Part shown: piece after piece, positions 60,102 to 64,000 of the stretch
Position numbering within the stretch: the first letter of the stretch is position 1
How the letters are laid out: each line of letters begins with the position of its first letter
DNA from: Planktothrix sp. FACHB-1365
GTDB lineage: Bacteria > Cyanobacteriota > Cyanobacteriia > Cyanobacteriales > Microcoleaceae
DNA: 64,000 nucleotides
Assembly: GCF_014697575.1 (NCBI RefSeq)
Contig: NZ_JACJSC010000003.1
Location: forward strand, 124,001-188,000
Reading direction: 5' to 3'
Notes under the pieces: model-generated
Seen by the model: only the letters and a program-made list of their open reading frames with translations
The model's database searches: none
Told to the model about the DNA's origin: nothing
Translations under genes and position numbers: made by a program

Positions 60102-60989
60102 TTATTTCAAATAAGCTATAACAAAACGGTCGAATCCTGCCAAGTCGGGAATAATTTTAATCCCAGAATAGCTTCCCTGAGCCTGTAAGAGTCCTGAAAC
60201 GGTTTCTCCTTGTCCGGCCATCATTTCCACAATCCAAAGGCCCCCTGAGCGCAAATAACGGGGGGCTGTTTCCACTAAATCGCGAATACAATCTAAGCCA
60301 TCACCACCGCCATCTAAGGCTAAGGTAGGTTCATGGTGGGCAACTTCCGGTTGTAGGGTTGGAATGAGGTTAGAGGGTATATAAGGGGGGTTAGAGACCA
60401 TTCCCGTCAGTTTTCCTTGTAAAAAATCTAGGGGTTGCCACCAGGAGCCGTGATGGAATTGAATCCGGTCAGCAAACCCTGTGGTTTCAGCATTATATTC
60501 AGCGATCGCTAAAGCCTCTAAACTCCTATCCACCCCATGAATTTCAGCACGGGGAAAAATATCTGCTAAACCCAGAGCGATCGCACCGCTTCCCGTTCCC
60601 AAATCCGCCCAAATCCCATCCTGATCCAGATTTTCAGCCGCAGATTGAGCTAAATCAATGATTAACTCTGTTTCAGGACGGGGAATTAGAACGGCGGGAG
60701 ACACCTTTAAGGTAAACTGACGCCAATGAGTCACCCCCACGAGATATTGAACGGGGATGCGTTCGGTGAGGCGTCGTTGCCAAAGTTGAGTTAATTCTGA
60801 CCAAGGAACCTGGAGAGGAACAGAGGGTTGCTGTTTGAAGGTTTGTAAACGTAGAGTCAACCGATCCAAACCCGTTAACTCTTGGAGAAACCAATGGATT
60901 TCATTGGGAGAAATTCCAACGGCGAGACATTCTGCCTTTGCGTCCTCTAACCATTGTCCCAGTCGCCACCCTGATATTGTTTCCGCCAT
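60102..60989 (-). CDS. prmC: Peptide chain release factor N5-glutamine methyltransferase
   Basis: A 295-residue SAM-dependent enzyme that methylates the GGQ glutamine of release factors RF1 and RF2. A helical N-terminal domain (LGQWLEDAKAECLAVGISPNEIHWFLQELTGLDRLTLRLQ) precedes the Rossmann fold with PRPETELIID, the SAM-binding WADLGTGSGAIALGLA, and the NPPY motif in VSNPPYIPSNL, which receives the glutamine. HEPTLALDGGGDGLDCIRDL follows. Length and motifs are normal. It is the first gene of a probable prmC-tsaC pair. Confidence 0.94.
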   Translation of the reverse strand: MAETISGWRLGQWLEDAKAECLAVGISPNEIHWFLQELTGLDRLTLRLQTFKQQPSVPLQVPWSELTQLWQRRLTERIPVQYLVGVTHWRQFTLKVSPAVLIPRPETELIIDLAQSAAENLDQDGIWADLGTGSGAIALGLADIFPRAEIHGVDRSLEALAIAEYNAETTGFADRIQFHHGSWWQPLDFLQGKLTGMVSNPPYIPSNLIPTLQPEVAHHEPTLALDGGGDGLDCIRDLVETAPRYLRSGGLWIVEMMAGQGETVSGLLQAQGSYSGIKIIPDLAGFDRFVIAYLK

Positions 60990-61016
60990 GATTCCAGGTT
61001 CCTATGACAAAATCAA

Positions 61017-61796
61017 TTAACGGTTAGGTTGATTTTGTTTCAAATACTCTAAAGTTTCACGAGGCGGAATGAGTACAATTCGGTTTAAAAATTGATCATT
61101 ATCCCGTTTTAAGGCATCTAACAACCCTTCTAAATTAACCACATCAATTTTAATACTGGAGATTAAATCAGGTTGTTGCGTTTTAAATTGAGTCAACATA
61201 TTTTGTAGATCTTCTTTATTAAAGAAGATTGGAATCACCTGTTCATTCCCATTTTGAATTGTGAGGTAGCCTTGATCTGGCCCCCCCTTAGCAATAAACA
61301 AAGGAACACCGTTAAACTCGTTAACTGATTGTCCATTTTCTTGTAGAACAGACTTGGCTAAATCCACCTGTTTTTGAACCGGGACATAAGCAAACTGAAT
61401 GTCGTCTTGATTTCCTTGAGCTTGCTGACTCATGCGATAAACTTCACCGAGGGAAACCGTTGTGACTTGGACAGTGGAAGCCAACTGAGGATTACGAGTT
61501 TTTAAGTTATCCACAAACGCAACAGCATCATTGCGACTAATAAACACACCCGCAACGGACGCTTTTTTATTATCGGCTTGGGGTACAGTCGCAACTAAAG
61601 GCGCTCCCTGTGTATCGGTAATGGTAAATACCGGAATGGAGCGGAGTTTCTCCAGAATTTGGTTTTCGGGCAGTGCATAAGCGGGTTGAGTTCCCATAGG
61701 AAGAGAAGCAAACCAACGCAATGTCGGGTCAGGACTCAGCAAGAATGTGCTGCCCACAATTCCCAATACCGCGCCCAAACGAACAATTGATCTCAT
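61017..61796 (-). CDS. Tic22-like protein
   Basis: A 259-residue exported protein of the Tic22 family. The N-terminus has a signal peptide (LGAVLGIVGSTFLLSPDPTL), followed by KLRSIPVFTITDTQGAPLVA, VAGVFISRNDAVAFVDNLKTRNPQLASTVQVTTVSLGEVYRM and GVPLFIAKGGPDQGYLTI, NEQVIPIFFNKEDLQNML: two similar alpha/beta halves, as expected for Tic22. Cyanobacterial Tic22 is a periplasmic/thylakoid-lumen factor linked to outer-membrane biogenesis and is the relative of the plastid import component. It lies 28 bp upstream of prmC on the same strand. Confidence 0.9.
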   Translation of the reverse strand: MRSIVRLGAVLGIVGSTFLLSPDPTLRWFASLPMGTQPAYALPENQILEKLRSIPVFTITDTQGAPLVATVPQADNKKASVAGVFISRNDAVAFVDNLKTRNPQLASTVQVTTVSLGEVYRMSQQAQGNQDDIQFAYVPVQKQVDLAKSVLQENGQSVNEFNGVPLFIAKGGPDQGYLTIQNGNEQVIPIFFNKEDLQNMLTQFKTQQPDLISSIKIDVVNLEGLLDALKRDNDQFLNRIVLIPPRETLEYLKQNQPNR

Positions 61797-62300
61797 TATG
61801 TCTCCGAGTCTGAATTCAATAATTTTTTTTATTCTGGGATGTCGCTTTCTTTTACCACTGAACTCATTAAGTTTAAAGCTTAATGTCGGACAACGGTTAT
61901 TTCCCTGGTTAAGTTCTACCGACGATCAGGCAGTTGTTTTTTCTCCCCAAAATTTGGCTTTAAAATTCTAGGAGAAAAGTATTTAACCTAACTCGTCGGA
62001 AGAACGCGGTTGATATTAGCCTGAGTTTAGGGAATTGAATCCTTCTTGTTCAGGGGGTATACCGTTTTGAGTCACCAACCAGCCTTTAAAGGCAAGTTAA
62101 GATTAATCAAACAACCTTAACTTAAATATTTGTAAGTTTACATTATTTTGCAAAATACCGATGGCCAACTCTTCTTTAACGGTTTAATCAAGGGCTACCC
62201 GTCAGAGGAAGAGTGCAAATGCTTTAATCTGCCCTGTTCCTCAACGCGCTATGCTTTAAGTACCATTCAACAGGTGCAACGGTTCAACCCCTAACTTGCT
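61797..62300. other. 504-bp intergenic region between Tic22-like and kinase-like genes
   Basis: Divergent promoters for the two flanking genes must lie here. An AAGTTAAG...CTTAACTT hairpin at about 62092-62123 and an AT-rich stretch at 62120-62150 are the only structures noticed. A 74-residue plus-strand frame at 61747-61971 overlaps the Tic22 start and looks spurious. No known RNA motif was recognised. Confidence 0.4.
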
Positions 62301-64000
62301 ATGCGGCTGCAACGCCAGTTCAACGGACAAACCATTACCCTTGATACCCGCACCCCGCTAGGGAGTGGGGGAGAAGGACGCATCTATAGGGTTTTAGAAG
62401 ATCCGAATTTAGTTGCCAAAATCTACCATAAACCCACCGACGAAGACGCTGATAAACTCACCGTCATGTATAACTATCCCCCCGCAACGGCGATGGTTTC
62501 CCCTGGAATGACGGCGATCGCATGGCCCATTGACCTGCTGCATACCACCGATCATAAACGGCAAATCCTGGGTTATTTGATGCCGCGTGTCAGCAAAGCT
62601 ACCCCCATTCATATTTTCTATACCCCGAAAAGTCGTCGCCAACAAAAGCCTTTATTTAATTATTTATATCTCCATCGCACCGCCCGCAATTTAGTTGCGT
62701 CCTTTGCCGATTTACATAGTAGTGGATATGTGATTGGGGATGTTAACGAATCTAATATTTTAGTGAGTGATACCGCTTTAGTTACCCTTGTTGATACCGA
62801 CTCTTTCCAAGTTCGAGATCCCGATACGGGGTTGATTTATCGCTGTCCCGTTGGTAAAGCTGAATTTACCCCCCCAGAACTCCAAGGTCAAGCCTTTCGG
62901 GACTTAAACCGCACCCCAGAACAAGATCGGTTTGGACTGGCGGTGTTAATCTTTCTCCTCCTGATGGAAGGAACACACCCGTTTTCTGGGGTTTATCAAG
63001 GAAGTGGCGACCCTCCAGCCATTGAGTCTAGGGTGAGAGCGGGTCATTTTGTCTATGGGACAAGACAGGTTCCCTATCAACCGATGCCTTTTGCGCCTCC
63101 ATTTCAATTGTTATATCCAAAATTACAACAATTATTTATTCAATGTTTTGAAGCCGGATTTAATAATCCTCAAGCTCGACCCGATGCTAAAACTTGGTTA
63201 ATGGTATTAAAGGAAGCTGAAGCGAATTTAATTACCTGTAGTCAACAATTAGAACATCGGTATGGAAATCATTTAAACGATTGTCCTTGGTGCGATCGCA
63301 CGGAAAAATTAGGAGGACGAGATCCCTTTCCTTCCCGTCAAGCCGTTACCCAACAACAACATTTACAACCCCTCAAACGCAAACGTAAACGAGTCTTAAA
63401 CAATAAACCCGCTCCAGTTCAGCGTCCTTTATTTTCACCGATAAATCGTTCTAGTGTTCCCTCACCAACGGCTAAAAAATCATTAGTTTTGCCCCAAGTT
63501 CCTACTTTACACCTACAAAATTTATTCGGAAGTTTATTTGCGGGAATTGTATTAGGGGGACTCTGGGGAACTTCAGTTTTATCCGCAATTATTGCACTAA
63601 TTTTTGCTTTTGTAGATGGGAAACAAGGAATTTTTGGCGGTTTAATCGTAGGCGCAATGTGGGGGAGTTTTTTAGGGGTAGTTATTAGTGTGTATTTGCC
63701 TCCACCAGGGGGAATAAATCGAGGAATTGCATTAATTTTGGGGGGATGGTCAGGGATTTTTATTGCGGCGGTCATTGCTGGATTAATCTTTGGTGTTATG
63801 GAACAGGAACCCTTGATTGGTAAAACCTTAATGTGGGGGGCTGTAATGGGCATGGTTTGGGGTGCTATTTGGCATTTATTTAAACCTCCTTTATCCCTCC
63901 CTAATATTGGGCGGTTGTGGGGAAGACGAGGTGCTTTTGTGGGAGGAGTTTGGGGGTCATATTTAGGAACATTAGGCGGAATGGGATTAGGAATTTTAGC
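62301..64000 (+). CDS. Atypical protein-kinase-like membrane protein (3' truncated by window edge)
   Basis: The frame is open from ATG 62301 to the last base (566 codons). An in-frame TAA lies three codons before the ATG, so the start is secure. Residues 1-300 form a kinase-like domain: glycine loop TPLGSGGEGRIYRV, Lys in LVAKIYHK, catalytic loop VIGDVNESNILV (the Asp and Asn are present, HRD is changed to IGD), DTDSF in place of DFG, then TPPELQGQAF and EQDRFGLAVLIFLLLMEGTHPFSG. Next comes a Cys/His knot (CSQQLEHRYGNHLNDCPWC), a basic linker KRKRKR, and from residue about 405 a series of Gly-rich membrane helices. It resembles bacterial kinases of the YegI/PKN-like type. Substrate unknown. 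Confidence 0.85.
   Translation, partial: MRLQRQFNGQTITLDTRTPLGSGGEGRIYRVLEDPNLVAKIYHKPTDEDADKLTVMYNYPPATAMVSPGMTAIAWPIDLLHTTDHKRQILGYLMPRVSKATPIHIFYTPKSRRQQKPLFNYLYLHRTARNLVASFADLHSSGYVIGDVNESNILVSDTALVTLVDTDSFQVRDPDTGLIYRCPVGKAEFTPPELQGQAFRDLNRTPEQDRFGLAVLIFLLLMEGTHPFSGVYQGSGDPPAIESRVRAGHFVYGTRQVPYQPMPFAPPFQLLYPKLQQLFIQCFEAGFNNPQARPDAKTWLMVLKEAEANLITCSQQLEHRYGNHLNDCPWCDRTEKLGGRDPFPSRQAVTQQQHLQPLKRKRKRVLNNKPAPVQRPLFSPINRSSVPSPTAKKSLVLPQVPTLHLQNLFGSLFAGIVLGGLWGTSVLSAIIALIFAFVDGKQGIFGGLIVGAMWGSFLGVVISVYLPPPGGINRGIALILGGWSGIFIAAVIAGLIFGVMEQEPLIGKTLMWGAVMGMVWGAIWHLFKPPLSLPNIGRLWGRRGAFVGGVWGSYLGTLGGMGLGIL

Overview
The window is chromosomal DNA of a cyanobacterium, most likely a filamentous Oscillatoriales-type organism close to Planktothrix (the genus is inference). 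Support comes from chlorophyll genes (chlI, a light-dependent protochlorophyllide reductase, a high-light-inducible protein), cyanobacteria-restricted families (Tic22-like, UPF0367, DUF2605, DUF2973, DUF3386), many copies of the HIP1 octamer GCGATCGC, AT-rich DNA, short heptamer tandem repeats and several Uma2 nucleases. No rRNA, tRNA or CRISPR array was recognised.

Layout. 0-6.2 kb: the tail of an exported-type protein, a tandem Uma2 pair, then a cyclic-nucleotide-gated MscS channel beside a class III nucleotidyl cyclase. 6.4-13.5 kb: argD, ruvC, chlI, moeA, a DUF29 gene, an orphan HigA-type antitoxin with a broken second copy, and an hli gene of only 47 codons. 13.7-18.5 kb: a phosphorelay cluster (CheY-like regulator, PAS histidine kinase, five-domain regulator REC-wHTH-HPt-REC-REC). 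18.5-26.1 kb: Nfu-type Fe-S scaffold, cysteine desulfurase, an alpha/beta hydrolase, two GNAT acetyltransferases, map and murF. 26.1-28.2 kb: a TnpB-only IS605-type element. 28.3-41.5 kb: an RRM RNA-binding protein, a DUF697-type GTPase, an arsR-sulP-carbonic anhydrase operon, por, a DICT/GAF histidine kinase, a repeat-rich DUF4912 membrane protein and DUF2973/DUF2605 proteins. 41.7-46.6 kb: thrS, a ParDE/RelBE-type toxin-antitoxin pair, a second, nearly identical Uma2 pair and an epimerase.

46.7-50.3 kb is the most unusual part: hemE (uroporphyrinogen decarboxylase) is split by a complete 2.5 kb group II intron encoding an RT-maturase-HNH protein. Exon 1 holds the RQAGRY active-site segment and exon 2 the FSDI aspartate segment, so haem and chlorophyll synthesis should depend on splicing unless another hemE exists elsewhere. 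The maturase gene itself carries an in-frame insertion of a short palindromic repeat that recurs elsewhere in the window, and its reading frame continues through ribozyme domain V.

50.4-64 kb: an RDD/pentapeptide-repeat membrane protein, an ABC ATPase, UPF0367, DUF2237, glgB, an exported serpin with a predicted Arg-Ser reactive bond, a kinase-like protein with a degraded ATPase domain, a TsaC/Sua5 protein, prmC, a Tic22-like protein, and an unusual protein-kinase-like membrane protein that runs off the right edge.

Themes: tetrapyrrole synthesis (chlI, por, hemE), multi-step signalling (four kinase or kinase-like proteins, a cyclase, a possible cAMP-receptor site), and heavy colonisation by small mobile DNA (group II intron, IS605/TnpB with an older relic, MITE-like repeat, 28-bp palindromes, heptamer tracts).
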